From Candidatus Saccharimonadota bacterium (GTDB lineage: Bacteria; Patescibacteriota; Saccharimonadia; Saccharimonadales; UBA10212): 32,204 nucleotides of DNA. Each line of letters opens with the position of its first letter. Within the stretch, counting starts at the first letter, position 1. Below, one piece after another: positions 8,007 through 15,777 of this stretch. The notes beneath the pieces are model-generated. The model searched no databases and had not been told where the DNA came from. It saw only the letters and a program-made list of their open reading frames with translations. The DNA is taken from the NCBI GenBank assembly GCA_016234585.1, contig JACRBB010000008.1, forward strand, positions 1 through 32,204, in the 5' to 3' direction. Both the position numbers and the translations under genes were made by a program.

Positions 8007-8575
8007 TGAATGATGGAATGATAGACGTTTTGGACCAGTGGGGCGATAAAACAGGGGAGATATTGCCCAAAACCGAAGTTCATAAACGTGAGCTGTGGCA
8101 TGCTGGCGCGCACTTGTGGATCTATAACTCTAAAGGCGAAGTGCTTTTGCAGCACAGAAGCCCAGGAAAAAAGATATTTCCGGATACATGGGATATATCT
8201 GTTGCTGGCCATGTTGATAGTGGCGAGACTCCACCGCAGACCTTAGTTAGGGAAGCAAAGGAAGAACTTGACCTAACTATTGACCCAGAACTTCTCAGAT
8301 TTATTGGCATAACGTTTTTTGACGCTAAGCTACCAGTAGGCTGGATTCACCGAGTTTTTGATTGGACCTATATTTTACAGATGGAAATAGACCTAAAGTC
8401 GTTAAAGTTCCAAGAAACAGAAGTGGATGATATAAAATGGCATCCCATGGATGACTTTGAGCGAGATATTAACAGTCCTGAAATATTTAAACGCTATTCA
8501 GCCCGACCCAAGTATGTCTATCAGATGGCAATAACTGAGATTCAGGATATGCTCATTAAAAACCAGAGCGAGTAA
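8006..8575 (+). CDS. Nudix hydrolase, IPP-isomerase/YfcD-like
   Basis: A 189-residue Nudix protein of the larger YfcD-like type. It opens with VLDQWGDKTGEILPKTEVHKRELWHAG, a layout typical of isopentenyl-diphosphate isomerase relatives, then LLQHRSPGKKIFPDTWDISVAGHV. The box reads G68-x5-E74-x7-R82-E83-A-K-E86-E87-L-D-L; the usual Gly near the end is Asp89. A true isomerase would need its active-site Cys and Glu, which I do not see in the usual places, so hydrolase is the safer call. It starts by TAATG overlap with the previous gene; a second in-frame ATG lies at 8018. Confidence 0.82.
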   Translation: MNDGMIDVLDQWGDKTGEILPKTEVHKRELWHAGAHLWIYNSKGEVLLQHRSPGKKIFPDTWDISVAGHVDSGETPPQTLVREAKEELDLTIDPELLRFIGITFFDAKLPVGWIHRVFDWTYILQMEIDLKSLKFQETEVDDIKWHPMDDFERDINSPEIFKRYSARPKYVYQMAITEIQDMLIKNQSE

Positions 8576-8592
8576 ATTTAGGAGGTAAAGTG

Positions 8593-9129
8593 GTGAGCGC
8601 AGAAAAAATAAGTATAGATCAAGCTAAACCAGACAAACTTTTTTATGTTGTTGCCAACGCGGTTGTGTATAGGCCCGAGGATGGGCGCTGCTTAATCCTT
8701 AAGCGCGACGAGCGGGAAAAAGTGCATCCCGGAAAATGGGCCACGATTGGCGGTAAGTTGGAGCAGGGAGACCTGGATATAAACAAGCCCAGTAAAGTGG
8801 AGGGCGATGTTTTAGTCTTTTCTAACCCACTCTTTAAACTACTCGGTAGAGAAGCTATGGAAGAAGCCGGTGTAACAATAGTTCCACCACTGGTATTTAT
8901 TAATGAGTCGCTGATTGTCCGGCCAGATGGCATTCCTGTTCAGTTGATAACTTTTGGCGCTCGTTACGGTGGTGGGGAAGTCAGGCCAGAAAAAGGCGCG
9001 TTTACCAACTCGGCCTGGGTTAATGAGGTCGAAGTTGATAGCTATCCGACCATTGGTTCTGTATCTGAAGAAGTCAAAACCACAATCGCCCACTTTAAGA
9101 CAGAGGTTAGCCTCCAGGTTTCATATTAA
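8593..9129 (+). CDS. Nudix hydrolase with insertion in the Nudix box
   Basis: About 178 residues. Two tandem GTG codons (8590 and 8593) are possible starts. AGGAGGT at 8580-8586 favours the second by spacing. The Nudix box is recognisable but interrupted: GGKLEQGDL is followed by about 20 extra residues (around KPSKVEGDVLVF) before LLGREAMEEAGV. The helix with REAMEEAG keeps the catalytic Glu pair. Upstream, LILKRDEREKVHPGKWATIGG fits the family. The gene has its own strong ribosome-binding site, unlike the two coupled Nudix genes before it. Its last 23 bases overlap the 3' end of the convergent dikinase gene. Confidence 0.78.
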   Translation: MSAEKISIDQAKPDKLFYVVANAVVYRPEDGRCLILKRDEREKVHPGKWATIGGKLEQGDLDINKPSKVEGDVLVFSNPLFKLLGREAMEEAGVTIVPPLVFINESLIVRPDGIPVQLITFGARYGGGEVRPEKGAFTNSAWVNEVEVDSYPTIGSVSEEVKTTIAHFKTEVSLQVSY

Positions 9130-10207
9130 CAATACCGGAATTGGCGTCAACAGATACGACCTGGCCATTTTTTAGAACTTTAGTAGCGTTTTTGGTGCCT
9201 ACGATGCAGGGTTTTTTAAGCTCCCGTGCAACAATTGCGGCGTGGGACAATATGCCGCCTTGATCGGTCACAATGGCCACGGCTTTTTGCATCAGCGGAA
9301 CATAGTTTGGAGTGGTTACTTTGCAAACCAGCACGGCCCCGTCAGGGAAGTCTTTATTGATATTTCCAGGATCCACAATACATACTGGTCCCTCGGCTTT
9401 TCCTGGGCTGCCCACCAGGCCCTTAACACCTACTTTCTTGCTCGGAGCTTCTATAGCTAAGTCTTCGTACAATTTTCCTAAGGCCAGGTTGTAATCTATA
9501 AACCAAGTGCCCAAAGAAGATTCGGTAGTTTCTAGGTATCCTTCCAGATAATCATTTATAAAATGTGCTCCAAGCTCCTTTTTTAACCTATTCTGCGTGG
9601 ATTTATCTGGAATGTGTATATATTTCGCGATAGATTTAAGATGTTCTAGGGCCGTGGGATTTTCTGGGTAAATCATCCAGTTTTTGTAATCATAACGAAA
9701 AACATGTGGTGAAGTATCGTGGTGAAATCCTTGGGTCAACTGATGGTGTCCACCCCATATAATTTCACCCTGTATGCCGTATTTATTAACCACAAAAATA
9801 GTTGCCCATTTGTAGTCTGGCGGATGGGCTATGAAGTCTGCAAGGTACTTGGATGGATCGACATCCTGCTCCAAAAACCAGGCGTAGGCGTCTTTGACCG
9901 ATTTACCACGCATCCTTAGCTTGGGCAGGTCGTCTTGTTTTGGCAGTAACCGTAGGGCGCACAACTCACTGCCGTGTTCGTTTAGGTATGCCCTAAACTT
10001 CTTATTATCTTCAGCTAAATCAGAGGCTTCAAACTGAATAGTCATTTCAATGGGTAAATCAATTATCTGACCAAGAATACTTAGACGTTTACGTTTATCG
10101 TTATCCTCGCGCCTTAACGCTTCCGTGTCTTTATGGCCAATATCCTCAAACCACTCAGTTAGGGATTTCTGAGTTTTAAGTAATTCTGCTAAATTATCAT
10201 CTGCCAT
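9107..10207 (-). CDS. PEP-synthase-like mobile phosphohistidine domain protein with novel N-terminal region
   Basis: 366 residues. The C-terminal 95 or so form the swivelling phosphohistidine domain of PEP-utilising enzymes: GLVGSPGKAEGPVCIV, then a PNYVPLMQKAVAIVTDQGG stretch, and SHAAIVARELKKPCIVGT with catalytic His322. The first 260 residues are not the PEP/pyruvate-binding barrel and I do not recognise them. They are helical, with Trp and aromatic residues in the middle (WATIFVVNKYGIQGEIIWGG). The gene follows the ATP-grasp partner after 10 nt, so the two probably form one enzyme in which phosphate passes from ATP to His322 and then to an unknown acceptor bound by the N-terminal region. 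The layout resembles rifampin phosphotransferase (ATP domain, acceptor domain, His domain), split into two chains. Confidence 0.8.
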   Translation of the reverse strand: MADDNLAELLKTQKSLTEWFEDIGHKDTEALRREDNDKRKRLSILGQIIDLPIEMTIQFEASDLAEDNKKFRAYLNEHGSELCALRLLPKQDDLPKLRMRGKSVKDAYAWFLEQDVDPSKYLADFIAHPPDYKWATIFVVNKYGIQGEIIWGGHHQLTQGFHHDTSPHVFRYDYKNWMIYPENPTALEHLKSIAKYIHIPDKSTQNRLKKELGAHFINDYLEGYLETTESSLGTWFIDYNLALGKLYEDLAIEAPSKKVGVKGLVGSPGKAEGPVCIVDPGNINKDFPDGAVLVCKVTTPNYVPLMQKAVAIVTDQGGILSHAAIVARELKKPCIVGTKNATKVLKNGQVVSVDANSGIVNMKPGG

Positions 10208-10217
10208 TAAATATATT

Positions 10218-10964
10218 TTATCCTAAAGTTGTTATCGGGCGGCTTTGTAATATGTGCAACTTCTTGTCGGCTATGGCCCACTCAATATCAACTGGAAAAC
10301 CAAAGAATTTTTCTATCTTTATAACTTGCTTTGCTATATTAATGATCTCAAGCTTCTTAAGTATGGTTTTTCTACCGGAAAGCGCTGCATCTATTATGGC
10401 GATAGTCTGTTTATCGATTACATGCGTATCAGGACTTGTGATACCTGATACAAGTCCCTCTCCTAGGCCATATATAGACTCTATTATCATGTGCTTTTTA
10501 TTCTGGGTAACTGGATGGACAGAAAAGGCAACTCCTGCCACTTTACTTGGGATCATTCTTTGAATTATTACTGCCACGCCACCGCTTTTTAATCCTTGTT
10601 CTTTGGCGTAAGCTATAGCTCTTGCAGATTGAGCAGATGCCCAACAATTTTTGATGTTTTCGATCAGGTTATCTCTATTTGTGTTTAAAAAAGTATCAAA
10701 CTGTCCAGCCCATGCTGTATTTTTGCCGTCTTCGGCTACTGCACTGGAGCGGACCGCTACGTATGGGCTACCCAACTTATCAAATGCCTTTAATATGCTG
10801 TCCCTAAGAGAGCTAGTCATATTAGCTTTAGTCTCTGTCGTAACTATAAAACCCTCTGGTATGTTAAACCCAGCCTTAATCATTTTTGACAAAGCCAATC
10901 CCTTTCCTCCTATAGACTCTAGGGAGAGACTACTATTTAAGTCTACAACCTCTGACGTAGCCAT
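10218..10964 (-). CDS. PEP-synthase/PPDK-type ATP-grasp domain as a stand-alone protein
   Basis: 248 residues that make a complete ATP-binding half of a pyruvate phosphate dikinase/PEP synthase. Visible landmarks in order are IGGKGLALSKMIKAGFNIP, YVAVRSSAVAEDG with the phosphate-binding Arg-Ser-Ser, WAGQFDTFLN, IIQRMIPSKVAGVAFSVHP, ESIYGLGEGLVSG, and IEWAIADKKLHILQSRP at the end. The protein stops exactly where the domain ends, and the His domain is in the next gene. A TGG-TATGCT extended -10 ends 6 nt before the ATG with no Shine-Dalgarno, so the mRNA is probably leaderless. It runs divergently from the Nudix gene at 11028. Confidence 0.88.
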   Translation of the reverse strand: MATSEVVDLNSSLSLESIGGKGLALSKMIKAGFNIPEGFIVTTETKANMTSSLRDSILKAFDKLGSPYVAVRSSAVAEDGKNTAWAGQFDTFLNTNRDNLIENIKNCWASAQSARAIAYAKEQGLKSGGVAVIIQRMIPSKVAGVAFSVHPVTQNKKHMIIESIYGLGEGLVSGITSPDTHVIDKQTIAIIDAALSGRKTILKKLEIINIAKQVIKIEKFFGFPVDIEWAIADKKLHILQSRPITTLG

Positions 10965-11027
10965 AAATATAGCATACCAGGCATGTTTATATTGCTAATA
11001 AATACTATTTATGTTCTAATTATACTA

Positions 11028-11519
11028 ATGTCTGAAGTTCTTAAAGATCAAACAGGCGCAAAAGCGCTTATACCTCACCCTGGCTATAAGATACCTTGCT
11101 ATCTTTTCTTGGAGCGTGCTCAATCAAGCAGCAACAGAGTAGGCAGGATAGATATACCTGGCGGGCGGCGTAATGACACGGATCAATCTATACTTGGTGG
11201 TCTCGAAAGGGAGGTTGATGAAGAAACAGGCCTACAAATAGTAACTCACGGGAACTTAAGACCACACCAGATATATCAACAAACTATAGAAAGACGTCCA
11301 CAATACCCCAATGTGAATAGGTTCACTTTTTTAGCTAACGTAGTTGAAGTAAGACCAGTTGAATTGTCCGAAGAGCATGAGAGATCGTTTTGGCTGCCAA
11401 GGCATGAAGTCTTGCAAGAGGATCTGGATGATAGCCTTCGAGAGTTAATGGAATCTAGTACTCTCTCAAGGGTAGAGAATTATATGCAGCACTTGGGGCT
11501 ATTGCAATTAGTACGTTAA
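11028..11519 (+). CDS. Nudix hydrolase
   Basis: 163 residues if translation begins at the ATG of MSEVLKD. A longer frame begins at 10983, but its extra 15 residues are hydrophobic and overlap the promoter area. The box is near canonical: IPGG, then RRNDTDQSILGGLEREVDEETGL. REVDEETGL carries the catalytic Glu residues, while the upstream Glu of the motif is Gln53 and the Gly-Glu spacing is one residue longer than standard. The protein therefore binds metal in the usual way only if Gln53 is tolerated. This is the fourth Nudix gene in 4 kb. TCTAAT ends 7 nt before the ATG and no Shine-Dalgarno is seen. Confidence 0.8.
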   Translation: MSEVLKDQTGAKALIPHPGYKIPCYLFLERAQSSSNRVGRIDIPGGRRNDTDQSILGGLEREVDEETGLQIVTHGNLRPHQIYQQTIERRPQYPNVNRFTFLANVVEVRPVELSEEHERSFWLPRHEVLQEDLDDSLRELMESSTLSRVENYMQHLGLLQLVR

Positions 11520-11561
11520 TATGATATTATAATATTAATTACCTTTAGGGAAGGAGTTGTT

Positions 11562-12125
11562 ATGAACAGATATATCGTTGCTTTTGCCGGATTTATGATA
11601 TTAGTAATCGCTTTGCTAATAATTATTTTTAGTGGTGGCGGTAAAAAACCCTCAACTCCAACCACCCCTGTTAAAACTCTGCCGGACTACTCAACTACCA
11701 CGGCTGCAGTGAGTATGACCGTTGACGGTCGAGTCACTGGTGAAGATACTCACCGGGCTATCCGTGTGACCGTAGATCGCTTTCAGCGCAAGGTGGATAT
11801 ACTCGGCGGCTACAGCGGCAACATCGTAGAGACACACAGTTTCGCCAATACTCAGACGGCTTACGATGTGTTTTTGCGTGCTATCAATGGCGCAGGCTTC
11901 ACCACCAAAAGTACCAGATACAAGACTACGGACGACCGCGGCAAATGTCCACTGGGCTTTCGCTACATATTTGAGCTTAACGACAGCGGCGATCAAGTGT
12001 CCCGGCTATGGTCTTCCAGCTGTAACGGGCTAGGCACTTTGGGCGTCAACTCCGGCCCGCTTCAATCGCTATTCAAAGCCCAAATAACAGATTACAACAA
12101 GCTTACCACCAAAGTCGTTTTGTAA
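11562..12125 (+). CDS. Membrane-anchored extracytoplasmic protein, unrecognised
   Basis: 187 residues. A single N-terminal membrane helix (about 4-24) is followed by a short Gly/Lys, Thr/Pro-rich linker and an outer domain of about 140 residues. That domain has two cysteines (GKCPLGFRYIFEL and SSSCNGLGTLG) that could form a disulphide. The topology fits a type II anchored surface or periplasm-facing domain. AAGGAG lies 8 nt before the ATG and a TATAAT (11528-11533) lies upstream, so this gene uses a normal leader. I recognise no catalytic motif. A HAD gene follows 21 nt later with its own -10 box. Confidence 0.7.
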   Translation: MNRYIVAFAGFMILVIALLIIIFSGGGKKPSTPTTPVKTLPDYSTTTAAVSMTVDGRVTGEDTHRAIRVTVDRFQRKVDILGGYSGNIVETHSFANTQTAYDVFLRAINGAGFTTKSTRYKTTDDRGKCPLGFRYIFELNDSGDQVSRLWSSSCNGLGTLGVNSGPLQSLFKAQITDYNKLTTKVVL

Positions 12126-12146
12126 GCTCTGCTATAGTAGCAGGGA

Positions 12147-12719
12147 ATGATTAAAGCAGTTATCTTCGACTTCTTCGGAGTGTTGGTTACCGAGGGATTT
12201 AAACTCTTTTGTGATACTTATTTTCCTGACGATAAAGCTAGAAGAAGTCAGGCCCTAGAGCTCGTTCGCAGCCACGATGCTGGAAGGATATCCAAGGCCC
12301 AGTATGTTACTGGTTTGGCGACGCTTGCTGGTGTTAGTGAGAAAGTAGTCCACGACCACATGAGTGGTAACCAACCGAACCAGACACTACTTAGCTACAT
12401 AAAGAACGAGCTAAAACTAAAGTATAAAGTCGGAATTCTTTCTAATTCTGGCGACAACTATGTCACTCAAATTCTAAATCCAGAAGACGTAAAACTTTTT
12501 GATGATGTAATTTTGTCTTACCGGTATGGGGTAACAAAGCCACAGGCAGAGCTCTTTGAGCTGGCGGCTCGGCGCCTTGGTGTTTTAGCCCAGGATTGTG
12601 TATTTATAGATGACGCTTCGAGGTATTGCGATGCCGCCAAGGCTGTGGGGATGAAGGCTATCTGGTACCGAGATTTTCCGCAGATGAAGTTGGAGCTGGA
12701 AAAAATCCTAGCCGCCTGA
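12147..12719 (+). CDS. HAD-superfamily hydrolase
   Basis: 190 residues with all four HAD motifs: I is VIFDFFGVLV with nucleophile Asp8; II is ILSNSGD; III is the Lys of GVTKPQAELFELAARRLG; IV is VFIDDASRYCDAAKAVGM. The residue two after the nucleophile is Phe, not the Asp that acts as general acid in most phosphatases. This pattern is found in dehalogenase and epoxide-hydrolase-like HADs, so the substrate may not be an ordinary phosphomonoester. A helical cap lies between motifs I and II. TATAGT (12133-12138) ends 8 nt before the ATG with no Shine-Dalgarno. The 3' end overlaps the convergent DUF721-like gene by 12 bp. Confidence 0.88.
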   Translation: MIKAVIFDFFGVLVTEGFKLFCDTYFPDDKARRSQALELVRSHDAGRISKAQYVTGLATLAGVSEKVVHDHMSGNQPNQTLLSYIKNELKLKYKVGILSNSGDNYVTQILNPEDVKLFDDVILSYRYGVTKPQAELFELAARRLGVLAQDCVFIDDASRYCDAAKAVGMKAIWYRDFPQMKLELEKILAA

Positions 12720-12953
12720 GCCGGTTCTAATGACTAGGCGCTTGGTAATGCCACAAGCATCCAGCAAACTTTGTCTTTCCAGATGAATAGTGGCTGCCAA
12801 GGCCGAATCCCGCACACTGATAATTACGGCGTCACGCTGCAGTTTCACGTAACTTTTACTCTTATAGCGGCGTTCGATATAAGCGCGGATGGTCGTGATC
12901 TCACTTGGCGGGGTGAAGTCTTTATTACCTAAAATCTCTTGAATACTATCCAT
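12708..12953 (-). CDS. Small DUF721/DciA-like protein
   Basis: 81 residues starting MDSIQEILGN. The second half (YVKLQRDAVIISVRDSALAATIHLERQSLL and so on to IRTG) has the strand-strand-Ser-Ala-helix pattern of DUF721 proteins. That family includes DciA, which loads the replicative helicase DnaB in many bacteria. The match is by pattern only. The longer open frame on this strand continues into mutM and is not credible; this start sits 22 bp from the mutM start. The minus-strand -10 TATACT ends 8 nt before the ATG and is built from the same bases as the mutM -10. Confidence 0.6.
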   Translation of the reverse strand: MDSIQEILGNKDFTPPSEITTIRAYIERRYKSKSYVKLQRDAVIISVRDSALAATIHLERQSLLDACGITKRLVIRTGSGG

Positions 12954-12975
12954 TAAGCCCAAGTATAATGGGAGT
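12939..12975. promoter_or_regulatory. Bidirectional promoter sharing one symmetric -10 element
   Basis: The 8-mer AGTATAAT at 12962-12969 gives TATAAT (12964-12969) to mutM and TATACT (12967 to 12962) to the DUF721-like gene. Distances to the two ATG codons are 6 and 8 nt. A TTGAAT (12939-12944) lies 19 nt before the mutM -10. Both start codons lack Shine-Dalgarno sequences. Confidence 0.65.
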
Positions 12976-13854
12976 ATGCCAGAACTTCCAGAGGTAGAAA
13001 TTATTCGGGTAGGTCTTGCCAAGCTGCTGCCTGGCCGTGTAGTTAAAGATGTCTGGCACGACCATCCTAAGTCGTTCCCTAATTCGCCTTCAGACGTCGC
13101 CAAATTCTTGCTGCGAGCTAAAGTAACTGATGTGCGGCGGCGCGCCAAAGTGTTGATTATTGAGCTGTCGAGTAACTACTCACTGGTAATCCACCTGAAA
13201 ATGACCGGCCAATTGGTTTTTGATGGCAAAGAGCGATTTGGAGCGGGGCATCCTAACAAGTCGCTAGTAGGCGATCTGCCAGACAAGTCCACGCGCGTTT
13301 TAATAGATTTTACGGATGGCTCCAGGCTCTTTTTTAACGACCAGCGAAAGTTTGGCTGGATGCGATTGCTGCCGACCACCCAGGTACCGGAAATTAATTT
13401 TTTTAAAGAGGTCGGGCCTGAGCCGCTGGAAGATGATTTTACGGCTGCCAAGTTCATCGAGGTCTTGAGCCGACGAAAAAACAGTAACATTAAAGCCGTT
13501 TTGCTGGACCAGACAGTTTTGGCAGGGGTTGGCAATATTTACGCCGACGAGTCATTGTTTATGGCCAAGATTCATCCTCTGACCCCTGTTAGTAAAATAT
13601 CGCGTACTAAGCTTGTGGCGCTACATAACGACCTTCGTGAGGTACTAAGACTTAGCATAGAAAAAGGTGGAAGCACCGACCGCAACTACGTGGATGCCGA
13701 AGGTAAAAAAGGCAGTTACCTAAGTTTTGCGCAGGTGTTTAGGCGCGAAGGTCAGCCGTGCCCGCGTTGCGGAACTATAATAAAAAAAATAAGAGTCGCC
13801 GGACGTGGCACTCACATTTGCCCGTATTGCCAAAAACCTCCACGCAAAGCATGA
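12976..13854 (+). CDS. mutM: Formamidopyrimidine-DNA glycosylase (Fpg/MutM)
   Basis: A 292-residue base-excision enzyme that removes 8-oxoguanine and cleaves the abasic strand. The N-terminus MPELPEVEII gives the catalytic Pro2 and Glu3 after removal of Met. The H2TH region includes VLLDQTVLAGVGNIYADESLF, and the C-terminus has the zinc finger with two Cys pairs (CPRCG and CPYC) about 20 residues apart, enclosing GRGTHICPYC. Length is normal and nothing is missing. The mRNA is predicted to be leaderless because TATAAT ends 6 nt before the ATG. Together with the Nudix genes it suggests attention to oxidised guanine, though the Nudix substrates are unknown. Confidence 0.97.
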   Translation: MPELPEVEIIRVGLAKLLPGRVVKDVWHDHPKSFPNSPSDVAKFLLRAKVTDVRRRAKVLIIELSSNYSLVIHLKMTGQLVFDGKERFGAGHPNKSLVGDLPDKSTRVLIDFTDGSRLFFNDQRKFGWMRLLPTTQVPEINFFKEVGPEPLEDDFTAAKFIEVLSRRKNSNIKAVLLDQTVLAGVGNIYADESLFMAKIHPLTPVSKISRTKLVALHNDLREVLRLSIEKGGSTDRNYVDAEGKKGSYLSFAQVFRREGQPCPRCGTIIKKIRVAGRGTHICPYCQKPPRKA

Positions 13855-13896
13855 GCAATTTTCCATTCACCCTTCACCCTTTACAATACTTTTACC

Positions 13897-14265
13897 ATGA
13901 GCCCTGAACCATTAAAGCTTGATGTCAGAACCGTAAATTTTAGCAGGGAAGTTATTACATTTTGCAAAGCGGAGAAAGTAACACTTGTAAGTCGGCCCTT
14001 AATAAATCAACTAGTACGCTCTGCCACAAGCATTGGGGCGAATTATGCAGAGGCAAATAACGCTGCTTCACGAGTAGACTTCAGAAGTAAGATATTCATT
14101 GCAAAGAAAGAAACAGCGGAAACGGAATATTGGTTAACACTACTGAGTGATGTAACGAACGATAAAGACACGTGCAACAAACTAACACAAGAATGCCACT
14201 ATCTATTGATGACATTTCAAAAAATAATCAATACACTAAATAAAGGGAAAACGGCTAAGGTATAG
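13897..14265 (+). CDS. Four-helix-bundle protein (23S rRNA intervening-sequence protein family)
   Basis: 122 residues of the S23/IVP four-helix-bundle family: a helical start, then RSATSIGANYAEANNAASRVDFRSKIFIAKKETAETEYWLTLL, the recognisable core. These proteins occur inside rRNA insertions in some species and as free-standing genes, often next to mobile or variable DNA, in many Patescibacteria. Their molecular role is not settled. TACAAT (13882-13887) ends 9 nt before the ATG. A pyrimidine-rich stretch with repeated CACCCTT precedes it. It sits between mutM and holA with no visible functional link. Confidence 0.85.
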   Translation: MSPEPLKLDVRTVNFSREVITFCKAEKVTLVSRPLINQLVRSATSIGANYAEANNAASRVDFRSKIFIAKKETAETEYWLTLLSDVTNDKDTCNKLTQECHYLLMTFQKIINTLNKGKTAKV

Positions 14266-14289
14266 AAAAAGGTAAAAGGAAAAGCGTGA

Positions 14290-15204
14290 ATGTTGGTTAG
14301 CCTGGTTGGTAGTAATTCGTTTGGTTTGAAGCGGCGACTAGACGAGTTGGCGCGAGCATTTGTGGCTGAGCATGGTGAGCTGGCGCTAGAAAAAATAGAC
14401 GCTGAGTCGGCGAGTGAAAATCAGATTTTGGATGCGGTTCAGAGCTTGCCTTTTCTGGCTGATAGGAAGCTGGTTGTGGTCCGTGGTCTTTCTGGTAACA
14501 AGCTCATGGCAGAACAAATTGAACAAATAATTGATGCAATTTCGGATGGTACTGACTTGATTTTTCATGAACCGTCCATAGACAAGCGCACGAGCTTTTT
14601 TAAAGTGTTAAAAAACAAAACCCAACTTGAGGAATTTAATGAATTGGACGCCCGCAGCCTAGCGGCTTGGCTGGTAGATGAGGTCAAAAATCGTGGCGGT
14701 GAGCTAAGTTATGCCGACGCTAATTATTTGGTTGAGCGGCTTGGCACCAACCAACAGATGTTGGCCAGCGAGCTGGATAAATTGCTTACGTACGAGCCAA
14801 AAATTTCCCGGATTTCTATTGACCTTCTAACCGAACTGGCGCCCCAAAGCAAGGTCTTCGATCTTTTAGACGCCGCTTTTTCCGGCAATAAAAAGCGGGC
14901 TTTGAAACTATATGAGCAGCAGCGCGCCCAAAAAGTAGAACCGCAACTAATTATTGGTATGGTGGCTTGGCAGCTGCAGCTTATTGCCTTGGCGAAGAAC
15001 GGCAGTAAGCGTACGCCAGCCCAAATAGCCGCCGATTCCGGCATGAAACCCTACCCGATAGAAAAGGCCAGGGGGCTGGCTAACAGGCTGAGCAGTGACG
15101 AGCTTAAAGGCCTGGTTGCCGAGGCTCTGGATATCGATTATAAGAGTAAAACAACGCCCCTAGATCTAGACGAAGCCCTAAAAACTTACATAGTAAGTCT
15201 TTAA
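14290..15204 (+). CDS. holA: DNA polymerase III subunit delta
   Basis: 304 residues of the clamp-loader delta subunit, which opens the beta clamp. The N-terminal part (LVSLVGSNSFGLKRRLDELA, then SLPFLADRKLVVVRGL) and the later LSYADANYLVERLGTNQQMLASELDKL are typical of HolA. The C-terminal collar has LKGLVAEALDIDYKSKT. As expected for delta, there is no functional Walker A motif. AAAAGGA precedes the ATG. It converges on rpsT with four bases between the stops, a pairing (holA next to rpsT) that is common in bacteria. Confidence 0.93.
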   Translation: MLVSLVGSNSFGLKRRLDELARAFVAEHGELALEKIDAESASENQILDAVQSLPFLADRKLVVVRGLSGNKLMAEQIEQIIDAISDGTDLIFHEPSIDKRTSFFKVLKNKTQLEEFNELDARSLAAWLVDEVKNRGGELSYADANYLVERLGTNQQMLASELDKLLTYEPKISRISIDLLTELAPQSKVFDLLDAAFSGNKKRALKLYEQQRAQKVEPQLIIGMVAWQLQLIALAKNGSKRTPAQIAADSGMKPYPIEKARGLANRLSSDELKGLVAEALDIDYKSKTTPLDLDEALKTYIVSL

Positions 15205-15208
15205 ATAA

Positions 15209-15595
15209 TTATTTCTTAGTGGCAGGTTTCTTTGTTGCGGTGGTTTTTTTGACCACTGGCTTTTTGGCCGGAGCCTTTTTGGCAGCTGGTTTTGCTGTAA
15301 CCGTCTTCTTTGGAGCGGCTTTACCGGGCTTAACGCCAGCAGCCTTGACTCTTGCCGAGACTTGAGACTTTTGGCGGGCGGCTTTATTGCGGTGGATCAC
15401 ATCTTTTTTAGCAGCTGTATCAATAGCGCTTATAACAGCTCGCTCGGCTTTAGCTATCTCTGCGGTTTTACCTTCAGACAGGGCTTTAGTAAAAGCCTTT
15501 AAAGAGTCTCGCAGGTTTCGCTTGGTGCGAGCGTTGCGGGATTTAGCCTTGGCAGCTACTTTTACGCGTTTACGGGCCGATTTGATTATGGGCAT
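15209..15595 (-). CDS. rpsT: 30S ribosomal protein S20 with long basic tail
   Basis: 128 residues. The first 85 or so are a normal S20 (MPIIKSARKRVKVAAKAKSR and so on, ending near NKAARQKSQVSARV), which binds 16S rRNA early in assembly. The last 40 are a low-complexity Ala/Lys/Pro/Thr tail resembling histone H1 or AlgP-type repeats. S20 in most bacteria is about 87 residues, so the tail is extra. An AGAGGAAA Shine-Dalgarno precedes the ATG, with a TATAAG box upstream. It faces holA at the 3' end, and its 5' side borders the accessory island. Confidence 0.93.
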   Translation of the reverse strand: MPIIKSARKRVKVAAKAKSRNARTKRNLRDSLKAFTKALSEGKTAEIAKAERAVISAIDTAAKKDVIHRNKAARQKSQVSARVKAAGVKPGKAAPKKTVTAKPAAKKAPAKKPVVKKTTATKKPATKK

Positions 15596-15710
15596 TAAAT
15601 TTCCTCTGGTTAACTCTTATAAGATGTTAGATACAGATAAAGACTATAGCGTGACCACCCCTTTTTGTCAAAAGGGGATGAGCCTACTTTGTAAAGTGGC
15701 CAAACGTATT

Positions 15711-15760
15711 CATACTTTTGTACCGCCAAAAGTATGCAAAAGCTCTCGGACTGCTACCTC
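15711..15760 (-). repeat. Left arm of a 50-bp inverted repeat
   Basis: The reverse complement of this stretch matches 16915-16964 at 48 of 50 positions; the two differences are both T-to-C. The outer 26 bases are themselves palindromic (CATACTTTTG and CAAAAGTATG around a 6-nt loop), so each arm folds on its own. Both arms are followed on the outer side by further hairpins with short AAAG/CTTT stems, which suggests the repeat unit is larger than 50 bp but more diverged there. Confidence 0.85.
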
Positions 15761-15777
15761 AACTTGGCGCATCTGCT

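Noticed and set aside
10207-10218. Frameshift splitting one PEP synthase gene
   Set aside because: The first chain ends at its natural domain border and the second has its own start. The second chain's N-terminal region is not the missing barrel, so a genuine split is more likely.
12954-13148. N-terminal extension of the DUF721-like minus-strand frame into mutM
   Set aside because: It is antisense to the conserved start of mutM and lies upstream of a good -10 box for the shorter gene.
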